Made by a program: the position numbers and the translations under genes
Shown here: positions 15,879 to 24,650 of the stretch, one piece after another
Numbering within the stretch: the first letter of the stretch is position 1
How the letters are laid out: every line of letters starts with the position of its first letter
Notes under the pieces: model-generated
What the model was told of the DNA's origin: nothing
Databases searched by the model: none
What the model saw: only the letters and a program-made list of their open reading frames with translations
Assembly: GCA_026708325.1 (NCBI GenBank)
Contig: JAPOVC010000021.1
Location: 146,782 to 210,781 of the forward strand
Direction: 5' to 3'
DNA length: 64,000 bases
From: Anaerolineaceae bacterium
Lineage (GTDB): Bacteria > Chloroflexota > Anaerolineae > Aggregatilineales > Phototrophicaceae

Positions 15879-16970
15879 ATGAGCGAGAGAGAAGAGGCGA
15901 CGGCCGCGCAGGAGAGCGGCATCACCCTGCAGGACAAGGTGGATATCCGCTATCAGCGCGACGCCAACGGGCGGCCGCGCCAGGGCATGCAGGGCTTCAA
16001 CCCCCGCTATGAGGATTTCGTGGACTACATCATCGGCATCACCCACGAAATCTGGGAAGAAAAGGCCATCGGCAAGCTCTACGACTATTACGCCAACACC
16101 ATCCGCCTGCACACCTCGGATGGCACCAGTTACGGCCGTGAGGCGGTCTTCGCAGCCACCCTCGGCACCCTCGCCGCCTACCCCGACCGCCGACTCTATG
16201 GAGACGAGGTCATCTGGGATGGCGACGATGAACAGGGCTACTACTCCTCGCACCGCCTGGTGCATACGGGCACCAACCGCGGCTGGTCGCTCTACGGCCC
16301 GCCGACCAACAACCGCGTGCGCTACTACGCCATCGCCGATTGCCTCTGCCGCCGCAACATGGTGGTTGAGGAGTGGCTGCTGCGCGACGAACTGACCCTG
16401 GTGCATCAGCTGGGCCTGGATCCGGTAAAGACGGCGCGCGCCATGGCCTGCGCCGAGCCCCCGCAACAGCATGCCGCCGACATTGAGCGCGGCACCGGCC
16501 AGTTGCCGCCGCCCGCCCTGGCGGAGCCGCAAGGCCCCTTCGACCCCGCCGACTTCGCCCGTCGCGCCATGCAAGAGATCTGGAACTGGCGCCTGCTCAA
16601 CAAGGTGCGCGAGTACCATGCGGAGACCCTGCGCGCCGAAGGGCCTTCGCTGCGGCGCATGCACGGCCACAACGAGTACCAGGGCTACGCGCTGGCCCTG
16701 CTGGCGCCCTTCCCGGACCTGGCCTTCAATATCGAGCGCAGCACCTGCTGCGGCGATGCGGAGAAGGGCTGGCGCGTGGCCCTGCGCTGGCGCATGCAGG
16801 GCACGCACAGCGGTTTCGGCAACTACGGCGAACCCTCCGGCCAACGCATCAACATCCTCGGCATCAGCCACATGCTCATTAAGGACGGGCGCATTCAGCA
16901 GGAGTGGATGCTCTTCGACGAATTTGCGCTGCTCAAACAGATACACCGCCCGCAGGAAACAGGGAGTTAG
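15879..16970 (+). CDS. NTF2/SnoaL-like protein, two domains (A)
   Basis: 363 residues; AAGGAGG six bases before the ATG decides the start. It contains two NTF2-like alpha+beta cone domains, about residues 45-175 (YDYYANTIRLHTSDGTSYG...) and 215-355 (REYHAETLRAEGPSLRRMHG...). SnoaL-like proteins of this fold act as cyclases, isomerases or hydrolases on small molecules in a central pocket; the reaction here is unknown. It is one of five NTF2-like genes in the two ABC operons, which suggests that they process the imported compound. It is the most divergent of the five. Confidence 0.75.
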   Translation: MSEREEATAAQESGITLQDKVDIRYQRDANGRPRQGMQGFNPRYEDFVDYIIGITHEIWEEKAIGKLYDYYANTIRLHTSDGTSYGREAVFAATLGTLAAYPDRRLYGDEVIWDGDDEQGYYSSHRLVHTGTNRGWSLYGPPTNNRVRYYAIADCLCRRNMVVEEWLLRDELTLVHQLGLDPVKTARAMACAEPPQQHAADIERGTGQLPPPALAEPQGPFDPADFARRAMQEIWNWRLLNKVREYHAETLRAEGPSLRRMHGHNEYQGYALALLAPFPDLAFNIERSTCCGDAEKGWRVALRWRMQGTHSGFGNYGEPSGQRINILGISHMLIKDGRIQQEWMLFDEFALLKQIHRPQETGS

Positions 16971-17020
16971 CGGAGTGCGCGCTCCGTATTCGTATTGATC
17001 GCTCGGGAGCAAGGAGACAC

Positions 17021-18331
17021 ATGATGTATCGACAGAAACTGTTCATTGTTGCGTTGCTGGCCCTGGTCACAGGCCTGGTCGCCGCTCCGGGCGCCTTCGC
17101 CCAGGAAGCCGGGGTCTGCAATGTCGAGGCGCCGGCCGAACCGGTAGAACTCAACATGATTGGCTGGAGCTTCCCGATCGCCGACTTTTACGCGGCCGAA
17201 CTGGAAGGCTGCAGTGCGGTGGAGAACCTCACGGTTAACGCCAGCCTGCTCTCGTCCTCGGACGTGCAGGAACAGGTGAATCTGGCGTTGTCGACCGGCG
17301 GCGATTCGCCCTACGACATCATGCACGCGGCCAACGGCCAGGTGTCTGACTGGGGCGGCAAGGGCTGGCTGATGCCCCTCAACGACCTCATCGACAAGTA
17401 CCGTGACGAGTATGATCTTGACGACATCCCGGCCGTGATCTGGGAAGGCGGCACCCTGGATGGCAACATCTACGGTGTGCCGATCATCGGCAATACGCTG
17501 CACCTCTTCTATCGCAGCGACGTGCTCGCCGAGATGGGCATGGAAGCGCCGGAGACCTACGCGGACGTCATCGCCTTCTGCGACGCCGTCGGCATGGACA
17601 ACATGGACTGGGACGCGCCCTTCGGTATGGACCTGTCCCGCGCCCGCGGCTGGGAACTGGAGTTCTTCATGGTGCTGGGCGCCCTGGGCGGCACCTACAT
17701 CGGGGAAGGCAACCAGCCCGCCTTCAACGGCCCGGAAGGTGTACAGGCCCTTGAACTGATGGTGGACGTCTACAACGCCTGCCTCGGTGATGCCGCCTCC
17801 TCGCTGAGCAACAACGGCATGGAGACCGGCATGCACCAGGGCGTGCTGCCCATGGTCAAGCTCTGGGCCAGCCGCGCCGCCGGCATGAGCAACCCGGACA
17901 ACACCGATCTCACGGACGTCATCGACTTCGCTCCGGCGCCGCGCGTGGTGGAGGGTGGCCCGCGCGCCGGATCGGCCTGGAACGACTTTTTCTTCATTCC
18001 GGCCAACACCACCAACGACCCGGACCTGATCTTCCGCGTCATCATGGAAGCGGCCGATGCCGCCTCGCAGCAGCAGGCGGCCGTGCTGGGCATCCCCTCG
18101 CGCGTGTCGGCTTCTGATTTCGGCGGCAAGTATCTGCCGGCGGCCAACGCGACCCTGGCCGAGAGCGTCGGCAACTACGCCAAGAACCCGGCCGTCAACA
18201 TCGCCATCACCAAGCTGAGTGAATTCCTGCCGCTGACGGCGACCGGTGAAATGACCCCGGCCGAGGCGCTGGATGCCGCCGCCGCCGCCTACGTCGAGGA
18301 AGCGACTGCCCAGGGCTTTATCGAGGGTTAG
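17021..18331 (+). CDS. Sugar ABC transporter solute-binding protein (first set)
   Basis: 436 residues; extracellular solute-binding protein family 1. AAGGAG lies five bases before the ATG at 17021. The signal peptide (about residues 1-26) ends at GAFAQE, and the mature protein begins with a Cys pair (VCNVEAP ... ELEGC) shared with the second-set protein at 21404. It captures the substrate outside the cell for the permeases that follow. Closing residues ATGEMTPAEALDAAA are typical of the family. A perfect 13-bp hairpin follows the stop codon and may protect the mRNA's 3' end. Confidence 0.9.
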   Translation: MMYRQKLFIVALLALVTGLVAAPGAFAQEAGVCNVEAPAEPVELNMIGWSFPIADFYAAELEGCSAVENLTVNASLLSSSDVQEQVNLALSTGGDSPYDIMHAANGQVSDWGGKGWLMPLNDLIDKYRDEYDLDDIPAVIWEGGTLDGNIYGVPIIGNTLHLFYRSDVLAEMGMEAPETYADVIAFCDAVGMDNMDWDAPFGMDLSRARGWELEFFMVLGALGGTYIGEGNQPAFNGPEGVQALELMVDVYNACLGDAASSLSNNGMETGMHQGVLPMVKLWASRAAGMSNPDNTDLTDVIDFAPAPRVVEGGPRAGSAWNDFFFIPANTTNDPDLIFRVIMEAADAASQQQAAVLGIPSRVSASDFGGKYLPAANATLAESVGNYAKNPAVNIAITKLSEFLPLTATGEMTPAEALDAAAAAYVEEATAQGFIEG

Positions 18332-18346
18332 CAGCGACCATCACCC

Positions 18347-18378
18347 GGGCGGGAAGGCGCACAGCCGCCTTCCCGCCC
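18347..18378 (+). terminator. Strong intercistronic hairpin after the first binding-protein gene
   Basis: Perfect 13-bp stem GGGCGGGAAGGCG / CGCCTTCCCGCCC with a six-base loop, 16 bases after the stop. No T tract follows, so it is more likely an mRNA-stabilising or partly terminating element between binding protein and permeases than a full terminator. Confidence 0.65.
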
Positions 18379-18408
18379 CCGCAGCAGCAGGCAGAGACTC
18401 GCAGGCCC

Positions 18409-19272
18409 ATGGACCGTCGCATCTTTCTCGGCTTTGCCGCCCCCAGCATGGTGATCATGACCCTGTTGATGGTCGTTCCCCTGGCCATGGCCATCTGGCT
18501 GGGCATGCACTTTATGACCTACGACAACGTGCTGGAACCGCAGTGGGTCGGATTGCGCAACTATGGCGACGCGCTCGGCGACGAGCGCTTCTGGCAGTCC
18601 GTCACCTTCACCGCCATTTACATCGCCGTGGTCGTGCCGTCATGGATCGTCATCGGCTTTGTCGTAGCCCTTTTGCTGGACCAGGTGACCGGCCTGGCGC
18701 GCGGCGTCTACCTGTCCGTTTTCCTCCTGCCCTTCATCATCGTGCCCGTCGTCGGCACCATCATGTTTCGTCAACTCTTTGAACCTTCCGGGCTGTTGCG
18801 CTGGGTCTACCAGGAACTGTTCAACGAGCGCTTCCGTTACACAGAGCAGACCGTCAAGTCCCTCGTTCTGATTCACGGTATCTGGCACGTCACGCCCTTC
18901 ACCCTGGTCGTCTACTTCGCCGGTCTGCAGACCCTGCCCCAGGACCTGATGGAAGCCTCCGGCATCGACGGCGCCAGTCGCCTTCAGAAGATTCGCCACA
19001 TCGTCATCCCGCACGTGCGCTCGCTCACCCTGTTCATCCTGCTCTTCAGCATCATGGATTCCTACCGCGTCTTTGACAGCGTCTACGTGTTGACGGAATT
19101 GAACCCGCTCTACAAGGCCAACACCATCATGACCTACACCTTTCAGACGGCGACGCAACTGGAACGCCTTGGCAAGGCCAATGCCATGGCCGTCCTCACC
19201 GTCATCGGCATTATGGTGGTGCTCATCCCCAATCTCTACCTGTCCTGGAAAGAACAGATTGCGGAGCGCTAG
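18409..19272 (+). CDS. Sugar ABC transporter permease, MalF type (first set)
   Basis: 287 residues with about six membrane helices. The EAA loop EASGIDGASRLQKIRHIVIP (near residue 184) contacts the ATPase. It resembles the permease at 23784-24650 along its full length (for example the shared VVGT(L/I)xFRQ and VFDSxxVLTxxNPxY segments). It pairs with the MalG-type subunit starting four bases after its stop codon. No ATPase gene lies nearby; a shared MsmK/UgpC-type ATPase elsewhere is usual for this family. Confidence 0.9.
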   Translation: MDRRIFLGFAAPSMVIMTLLMVVPLAMAIWLGMHFMTYDNVLEPQWVGLRNYGDALGDERFWQSVTFTAIYIAVVVPSWIVIGFVVALLLDQVTGLARGVYLSVFLLPFIIVPVVGTIMFRQLFEPSGLLRWVYQELFNERFRYTEQTVKSLVLIHGIWHVTPFTLVVYFAGLQTLPQDLMEASGIDGASRLQKIRHIVIPHVRSLTLFILLFSIMDSYRVFDSVYVLTELNPLYKANTIMTYTFQTATQLERLGKANAMAVLTVIGIMVVLIPNLYLSWKEQIAER

Positions 19273-19275
19273 GCG

Positions 19276-20280
19276 ATGGACCCCGTGACCAGCCGCCCCG
19301 GCCGCCTCCTGATTCATGCTTTCCTGTTGATTTTCGCCATCTACAGTTTCGTGCCCTTCTTGTGGACGACCCTGCAATCCATCAAAAAGCTCAAGGACGC
19401 CAGTTCGCGCACCCCGAAATTCCTCTTCACACCCTCGCTGGAAAACTATGAGGAACTCTGGCTGCGCTCGACGCCGGACAATCCGGAAGCCCTCGCCTTT
19501 CTGTTTTTGCTGGCTCTGCTGATTCTGCTCTGTATGCTGCTCTTCGCCCAATACATCCCCTTGCGCCGCAGCATCGTGTACGGCGCTGCGACCCTCGGTT
19601 TTATCGCGCTGCTCTGGATGATGCCCCGACTGCTGCATACGGCGCGTTTTTACGATTACTTCATCAATACCCTGGTCGTCACCGGCGGCACCATCCTCGT
19701 CTCGATCAGCATCGGCTGTCTGGCGGGTTACGCCCTCGCCCGCTACGCCGGCCTGCTGGGCGTGGTGGTGCTGATCGCGGCGCTGGCCTTCCGCGCCCTG
19801 CCGCGCCTCGCCTACGTCCTGCCCTATTACTGGATCGGCAGCGCGCTCAACCTCATCGACTCCCACATCCTCGTCATCGTCACCCTCGTCGCCGTCAACC
19901 AGCCCTTCACCATCTGGATGCTGCGCAGCTTCTTCATGGAGATTCCGAAGGACCTGGAGGAATCGGCCATGGTCGACGGCGCCGGGCGTCTCGTCGCCTT
20001 CCTGCGTGTCATCATCCCGGTCATGTGGCCGGGAATCGTCGCCACTGCGCTCTTCACCCTGCTGCTGGCCTACAACGAGTTCCTGCTGGTTCGTATATTG
20101 ACCCAGACCAACTGGACCCTGCCGGTGGCCATCTCGCGCTTCACCGGCGGCGAGGACCCGCGCCACCTGACCCTGGCGGCCGCGGCCTCGGTGTCGGCCA
20201 CAATCCCCATCGTCATCGTCATCCTCTTTTTCCAGAAGCAACTGGTCAAGGGACTGGCGGCCGGCGCGGTGAAGGGTTAG
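19276..20280 (+). CDS. Sugar ABC transporter permease, MalG type, enlarged (first set)
   Basis: 334 residues, against about 275-290 for normal MalG proteins. The extra part is in the first periplasmic loop: after ENYEELW come two added hydrophobic segments (about residues 74-96 and 100-120) before the usual FYDYFxNTLVVT start of the core. The rest is standard, with GCLAGYALARYAG and the EAA loop EESAMVDGAGRLVAFLRVII (near 232). The paralog at 24650-25867 has an even larger insertion at the same place, so it is not an assembly fault. Confidence 0.88.
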   Translation: MDPVTSRPGRLLIHAFLLIFAIYSFVPFLWTTLQSIKKLKDASSRTPKFLFTPSLENYEELWLRSTPDNPEALAFLFLLALLILLCMLLFAQYIPLRRSIVYGAATLGFIALLWMMPRLLHTARFYDYFINTLVVTGGTILVSISIGCLAGYALARYAGLLGVVVLIAALAFRALPRLAYVLPYYWIGSALNLIDSHILVIVTLVAVNQPFTIWMLRSFFMEIPKDLEESAMVDGAGRLVAFLRVIIPVMWPGIVATALFTLLLAYNEFLLVRILTQTNWTLPVAISRFTGGEDPRHLTLAAAASVSATIPIVIVILFFQKQLVKGLAAGAVKG

Positions 20281-20287
20281 GGGTTAC

Positions 20288-21286
20288 ATGGGAGATCGCC
20301 TGGCGCAGGCCAAACAGATGGTGTGGGACTTCGCGCAAGCCCGCGAAGAGGGTCCCGCCGCGCGTCGCGATCTGGCCCGCACCCTCGCGCCAGACCTTGA
20401 GTGGCACGGCATCCAGCCCCTGCGTACGCTGGCAGGCCGCGACGCCTTTCTGGAGCGCTTTCTGCAGCCCCTCTACCGCGCCTTCCCGGACTGGCAGCGC
20501 CGACCCTACCTCTTCCTCGGCGGCGAATTCGAGGGCAACGTCTGGGTCGCCGCCATGGGCGACGCCATCGGCAGCTTCGTGGACGCGTGGCGTCTGACGC
20601 CGGACCTCGTCATCGCGCCGACGGGTTTCAGCCTGCGCACGCGCTACGGCGAGTTCTGTCGCGTGGAGGGCGGCCGCATCGTCGAAATGCGTTACCTGAT
20701 GGACCTGCCCGCCCTGCTGCTGCAGGCCGGTATCGACCTGATCCCGCCTGGCGCCGCGCACGAGGTCTGGCCGCCCGGCCCGGCCACCGGCGACGGTCTC
20801 GACCATGCCGCTCGCGACCCCGCCGAGTCGGCCAGGACCCTGGCGCTGGTCGAGGCGATGATCTTCGGCGGCCTCAACAAGTACGACGGCCACGACCCCG
20901 ACAGCCAGGACCTGGTGGAATACTGGCATCCGCAGATGACCTGGCACGGGCCGCGCGGCACGGGTTCCTCGCTGGACCTCGACGAGTTCCGCCACCTGGC
21001 CCAGGCGCCCATCTTGCGCATGACGCCGGACCGCGTGGGCGTGGGCCATCGCGCGCGCATCGCCGAGGGCCACTTCGCCGCCTCCACCGGCTGGCCCGCC
21101 TCGGTGGGCACCATGACCGGGGACTTCCTCGACTGGCCCGCCAGCGGCCGCGAGATGCGCCTGAACGTCATGGACTTCTGGCGCCGTGAAGGCGACATGC
21201 TGCGCGAGGACTGGGTGATCATCGACATGATAGACGCCGCCGCCCAGGCCGGCGTCGACGTCTGGCGCAAGGCCGGCCTGCGATGA
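20288..21286 (+). CDS. NTF2/SnoaL-like protein, two domains (B)
   Basis: 332 residues; AGGGG ribosome site, seven bases after the permease stop. The two NTF2-like domains span about residues 1-150 and 175-325. The first resembles the first domain of proteins C and E (HGIQPLRTLAGRD, FxxPLxRAFPDxQRRPY). The second carries the family block WHGPRGTGS ... RIAEGHFAASTGWP ... VMDFWRREGDMLREDW. The conserved His, Trp and Asp residues line the pocket in this fold, but no catalytic role is established here. A terminator-like hairpin follows. Confidence 0.75.
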   Translation: MGDRLAQAKQMVWDFAQAREEGPAARRDLARTLAPDLEWHGIQPLRTLAGRDAFLERFLQPLYRAFPDWQRRPYLFLGGEFEGNVWVAAMGDAIGSFVDAWRLTPDLVIAPTGFSLRTRYGEFCRVEGGRIVEMRYLMDLPALLLQAGIDLIPPGAAHEVWPPGPATGDGLDHAARDPAESARTLALVEAMIFGGLNKYDGHDPDSQDLVEYWHPQMTWHGPRGTGSSLDLDEFRHLAQAPILRMTPDRVGVGHRARIAEGHFAASTGWPASVGTMTGDFLDWPASGREMRLNVMDFWRREGDMLREDWVIIDMIDAAAQAGVDVWRKAGLR

Positions 21287-21333
21287 ATCGCCCGTTGGTC
21301 GCCGCTGAGCCTCACCACCCCTTTTCGCAAAAT

Positions 21334-21363
21334 GGCGACCGTCCCCCTGGGGACGCGCCTTTT
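21334..21363 (+). terminator. Probable terminator of the first ABC/NTF2 operon
   Basis: GGCG-ACC-GTCCC-loop-GGGAC-G-CGCC stem followed by TTTT at 21360-21363, 48 bases after the NTF2-like gene. The remaining sequence to 21403 should carry the promoter of the second set, but no convincing hexamers were seen. Confidence 0.5.
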
Positions 21364-21403
21364 GTATCGTTTCATTTACCGTTGTGACAGAGAGGACTCT
21401 CAC

Positions 21404-22693
21404 ATGAAGAAGTTCGTTCTACTGCTCGCCGTACTGGGGCTGGCCCTGACCGGCCTGCCCGCCATGGCGGACATGCACGGCTGTGACGTCGCCGCGCCGG
21501 CGGAACCGGTGCAGGTCAACTTCATCGGCTGGACCTTCCCGATTCTTGACTTCTACGCCAGCGAAATCGAAAGCTGCAACCAGATCGAGAATCTGGACGT
21601 CAACGCCCAGGTGTTGCAGAGCGCCGACGCGCAGAATGAAATGCGTCTGGCCGCGTCCAGCACCGGCGCTTCGCCCTACGACATTATCCACGGCAGCAAC
21701 GCTTTCATCGGCGAACTGGCCGCCCTGGGCTGGCTGATGCCGCTCAACGACCTGATCGACGAATACAGCGAGGCCTATGACCTCGGCGACATGTCGGACG
21801 CCATGTACGCTGCGGCCTCCCTTGACGGCAATGTCTACGGCATCCCGATCATCGTCAACACGTCGATCTTCATGTACAACAGAGATCTCCTTGAGGCCGC
21901 CGGCGTCGAGCCGCCGCAGACCTATGACGACGTCATCGGCATCTGCAACTCGATGGCCCTTGAGGGCGCGGGCGCGGACATGGGCTTCGGCCTGGTTGTT
22001 TCCGCCGGCTGGGCCTGGCGCGTCGAGTACGTCAACCTCTACGGCACCTACGGTGGCCATCTGCTGGATGAGAACCTGATGCCGGCCTTCAACAGCGAGA
22101 CCGGCGTGGCCGCGCTGGACAAGCTGCTGGAAATCGTCGATGCCTGCCTCGGCGAGGAAGGCGTCCTGCTCTCCACCGATGACGTGCAGGCCGGCCTCGC
22201 CAACGGCAGCATCGCCATGGCGCACATCTGGGCCAGCCGCGCCGCCATGATGGACGACGAGGAACTCTCCGACGTGGTCGGTGTGATCGAGTTCGCCCCG
22301 GCGCTGCACGCCACAGTGGATACGCCCAAACGCGGCGGAATCCCCTGGGCGGACTTCCTCGCCATCCCCGCCACCAGCGAGATCGACAAGGACCTGCTCT
22401 TCCAGATCATCATGGAAGCGGCTGACCTCGACTCGCAGCTGGGCGCGGCAGAGTTCGGTCTTGTGCCGCGTAACGGCGCCTCGGCCAACGCGCCCCGTTA
22501 TTCCGAAGCCTCCCTGACGACTATCGCCGAGGGCGGACCCGCCATCGACCATCCGGCCCAGCAGATCGCCAACTCGGCCCTGGGGCAATTCCTGCCCATG
22601 GCCGCCACGGGCGAAATGACCTCCGCGGAGGCCCTGCAGGCCGCGGCCGATCTCTACGTTGAGGAAGCGACGGCCCAGGGTTACATCGGCTAG
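21404..22693 (+). CDS. Sugar ABC transporter solute-binding protein (second set)
   Basis: 429 residues. The ATG at 21404 is followed directly by a signal peptide (KKFVLLLAVLGLALTGLPAMA), and AGAGAGG lies upstream. It is a paralog of the protein at 17021: both mature proteins start CxVxAPAEPVxxNxIGWxFPIxDFYAxE and end ATGEMTxAEALxAAAxxYVEEATAQGxI. Family-1 solute-binding proteins bind mono- or oligosaccharides and related compounds. The sharing of signature and neighbours with the first set suggests related substrates. A strong hairpin follows the stop codon. Confidence 0.9.
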   Translation: MKKFVLLLAVLGLALTGLPAMADMHGCDVAAPAEPVQVNFIGWTFPILDFYASEIESCNQIENLDVNAQVLQSADAQNEMRLAASSTGASPYDIIHGSNAFIGELAALGWLMPLNDLIDEYSEAYDLGDMSDAMYAAASLDGNVYGIPIIVNTSIFMYNRDLLEAAGVEPPQTYDDVIGICNSMALEGAGADMGFGLVVSAGWAWRVEYVNLYGTYGGHLLDENLMPAFNSETGVAALDKLLEIVDACLGEEGVLLSTDDVQAGLANGSIAMAHIWASRAAMMDDEELSDVVGVIEFAPALHATVDTPKRGGIPWADFLAIPATSEIDKDLLFQIIMEAADLDSQLGAAEFGLVPRNGASANAPRYSEASLTTIAEGGPAIDHPAQQIANSALGQFLPMAATGEMTSAEALQAAADLYVEEATAQGYIG

Positions 22694-22709
22694 GCTTCTT
22701 CGCACATTG

Positions 22710-22741
22710 CTGACGGGCGGGCAGGCCTGCCCGCCTGTCAG
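22710..22741 (+). terminator. Strong intercistronic hairpin after the second binding-protein gene
   Basis: CTGACGGGCGGGCAGG/CCTGCCCGCCTGTCAG is an almost perfect 32-base palindrome (one mismatched pair), 17 bases after the stop. No T tract follows. Confidence 0.65.
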
Positions 22742-22767
22742 TTATACGAACAGGGGCGGAAAAGCAC

Positions 22768-23787
22768 TTGCTCGCAGACGAAAGCCAGGCCGCAAAAGAG
22801 ACCCTGCGGGCGCTGTGGCAGGCCCTGCTGCAAGAGGGGGAGGTCGCAGCGGCGCTGGACTCATTCGCCGCGCCGGACCTGCGCCTGCAGGCCTTTCACC
22901 CCGTCAACGACGTGGCGGGCGTAGTACAAGTCGTAAGCGACTTCGTGACGCCCCTGCGCCGCGCCTTCCCGGACCTGCAGCGCCGCCCCTACATCAGCAT
23001 CGCCGGTGAACACAAGGGCTCTACCTGGGTCGCCAGCACCGGTGACTTCATCGGCAGCTTCATGAACGACTGGCTCGGCATCCCCGCCTGTGGCCACAGC
23101 GTCCACCTGCGCTTCGGCGAATTCTGCCGCGTGTCGGAGGGCCGCGTCTGCGAGATCATGCTGCTGCTCGACCTGGTCAGTCTGCTGCGACAATGCGGCC
23201 GCCAGGCCCTGCCGCCGGAAAGCGGCGACACGCGCTGGATCCCCGGGCCGCGCGCCGGCGACGGGCTGCGTCAGGACGGCGCCGACCCCGCCGACTCCGC
23301 CCGCAGCCTCGAGCTGGTGCTGACCATGATCGACGCGCTCAACGACTACGACGGAAACAACCTGGCCAGCATGGGAATGACGCGCTTTTGGGCGGAGGAC
23401 ATGCGCTGGTACGGTCCGGCCGGCATCGGCTCGACCGTCGCGCTGGCCGGCTTTGAAGAGCACCACCAGGTCCCCTTCCTGCGGGCCTTTCCGGACCGCG
23501 TCGGCGGCACGGAAGACACCGTCTGGATCGCCGAGGGCCCCTACGTGGCCTGCGCCGGCTTCCCGGTCCTGCACATGCGCCACCTGGGCCCGTATCTGGG
23601 GCATCCGGCTACCGGCCGTCCCGTCACCATGCGCGGCATCGACTGGTGGCGACGTGAGGGCGACCGCCTGGCGGAGAACTGGGTCTTCGTCGACCTGCCG
23701 CACTTTTTCGACCAACTCGGCGTGGACCTGCGCCAGCGGGACCCGGTCCATTCCGAAATGACAGCAGATGGAAAGGAGGAGCGATGA
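22768..23787 (+). CDS. NTF2/SnoaL-like protein, two domains (C)
   Basis: 339 residues from a TTG start with a weak GGGGCGG site upstream. Domain one (about 1-150) shares FxxPLRRAFPDLQRRPYI and GDFIGSF with proteins B and E. Domain two (about 185-320) contains the block WYGPAGIGS ... HHQVPFLRAFPDRVGG ... IDWWRREGDRLAENWVFVDLPH. It lies between the binding protein and the permeases of the second set, and its stop overlaps the next start (ATGA), so it is translated together with the transporter. Confidence 0.75.
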   Translation: MLADESQAAKETLRALWQALLQEGEVAAALDSFAAPDLRLQAFHPVNDVAGVVQVVSDFVTPLRRAFPDLQRRPYISIAGEHKGSTWVASTGDFIGSFMNDWLGIPACGHSVHLRFGEFCRVSEGRVCEIMLLLDLVSLLRQCGRQALPPESGDTRWIPGPRAGDGLRQDGADPADSARSLELVLTMIDALNDYDGNNLASMGMTRFWAEDMRWYGPAGIGSTVALAGFEEHHQVPFLRAFPDRVGGTEDTVWIAEGPYVACAGFPVLHMRHLGPYLGHPATGRPVTMRGIDWWRREGDRLAENWVFVDLPHFFDQLGVDLRQRDPVHSEMTADGKEER

Positions 23788-24650
23788 GCCGCAAACACTT
23801 TTCCTTCTTCGTCGGCCCCAGCGTCGTCATCATGCTGCTGCTGATGGTCGCGCCCCTGCTGGCGGCCATCTGGCTCGGCTTCCAGCTCATCACCTTTCGC
23901 AACGTGACCAGCCCGGAATGGGTCGGGCTGGAGAACTACCTCTTCATGCTGGGCGACCCGGGCTTCTGGAACGCCCTGCGCTTCACCCTGATATACATCG
24001 TCGTGACCGTGCCGCTGCAAATGATCATCGGCCTGGGGGTGGCGCTGCTGCTGGACCAGGTGAGCACCTTCCGCGGCCTTTACATCGCCGCCACCCTGCT
24101 GCCCTTCATCGTCACGCCCATCGTCGGCACCCTGGTCTTCCGCCAGACCTTCGACCGCTACGGCATTTACCCATTCATTCTTGAGCAGGTCCTCGGTCTC
24201 GACATAAACTTTTTTACGACCGACAACATCACCTGGCTGGTCATTTTCCACGCCATCTGGTACGTGACGCCCTTCGCCATCATCACGCTCTTCGCCGGCC
24301 TGCAGACCGTGCCGCAGGAGCCACTGGAGGCCGCGAAGGTCGACGGCGCCGGCTGGCTGATGCGCCTGCGACACGTCGTGCTGCCGCATCTGCGCAGCCT
24401 CTTCCTTTTCATCGCGCTCATCTCGGTCATGGACGCCTACCGCGTCTTCGACAGCATCTTCGTGCTCACCAAGCAGAACCCGATCTACAGTCATATCGAG
24501 ACCCTGATGTACTACAACTACCTGGTGGCGGTGGAGTTCCAGCGCCTCGGCCGCGCCAACGCCATGAGTGTGCTGACCGTGCTCGGCATCTTCATCATCC
24601 TCATCCCCTTCCTCGTCATTTCCTATCGTGAGCAGGTGGAGGACCGCTGA
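23784..24650 (+). CDS. Sugar ABC transporter permease, MalF type (second set)
   Basis: 288 residues, about six membrane helices. GGAGG lies five bases before the ATG, which overlaps the previous stop codon as ATGA. The EAA loop is EAAKVDGAGWLMRLRHVVLP (near residue 185). It is paralogous to 18409-19272. Its stop codon shares a base with the start of the following MalG-type gene (TGATG), evidence of tight coupling. Confidence 0.9.
   Translation: MSRKHFSFFVGPSVVIMLLLMVAPLLAAIWLGFQLITFRNVTSPEWVGLENYLFMLGDPGFWNALRFTLIYIVVTVPLQMIIGLGVALLLDQVSTFRGLYIAATLLPFIVTPIVGTLVFRQTFDRYGIYPFILEQVLGLDINFFTTDNITWLVIFHAIWYVTPFAIITLFAGLQTVPQEPLEAAKVDGAGWLMRLRHVVLPHLRSLFLFIALISVMDAYRVFDSIFVLTKQNPIYSHIETLMYYNYLVAVEFQRLGRANAMSVLTVLGIFIILIPFLVISYREQVEDR

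Noticed and set aside
18347..18378. Full rho-independent terminator after the first binding-protein gene
   Set aside because: The stem is strong, but no T tract follows and the permease genes downstream have no visible promoter of their own. It is kept as an intercistronic hairpin.
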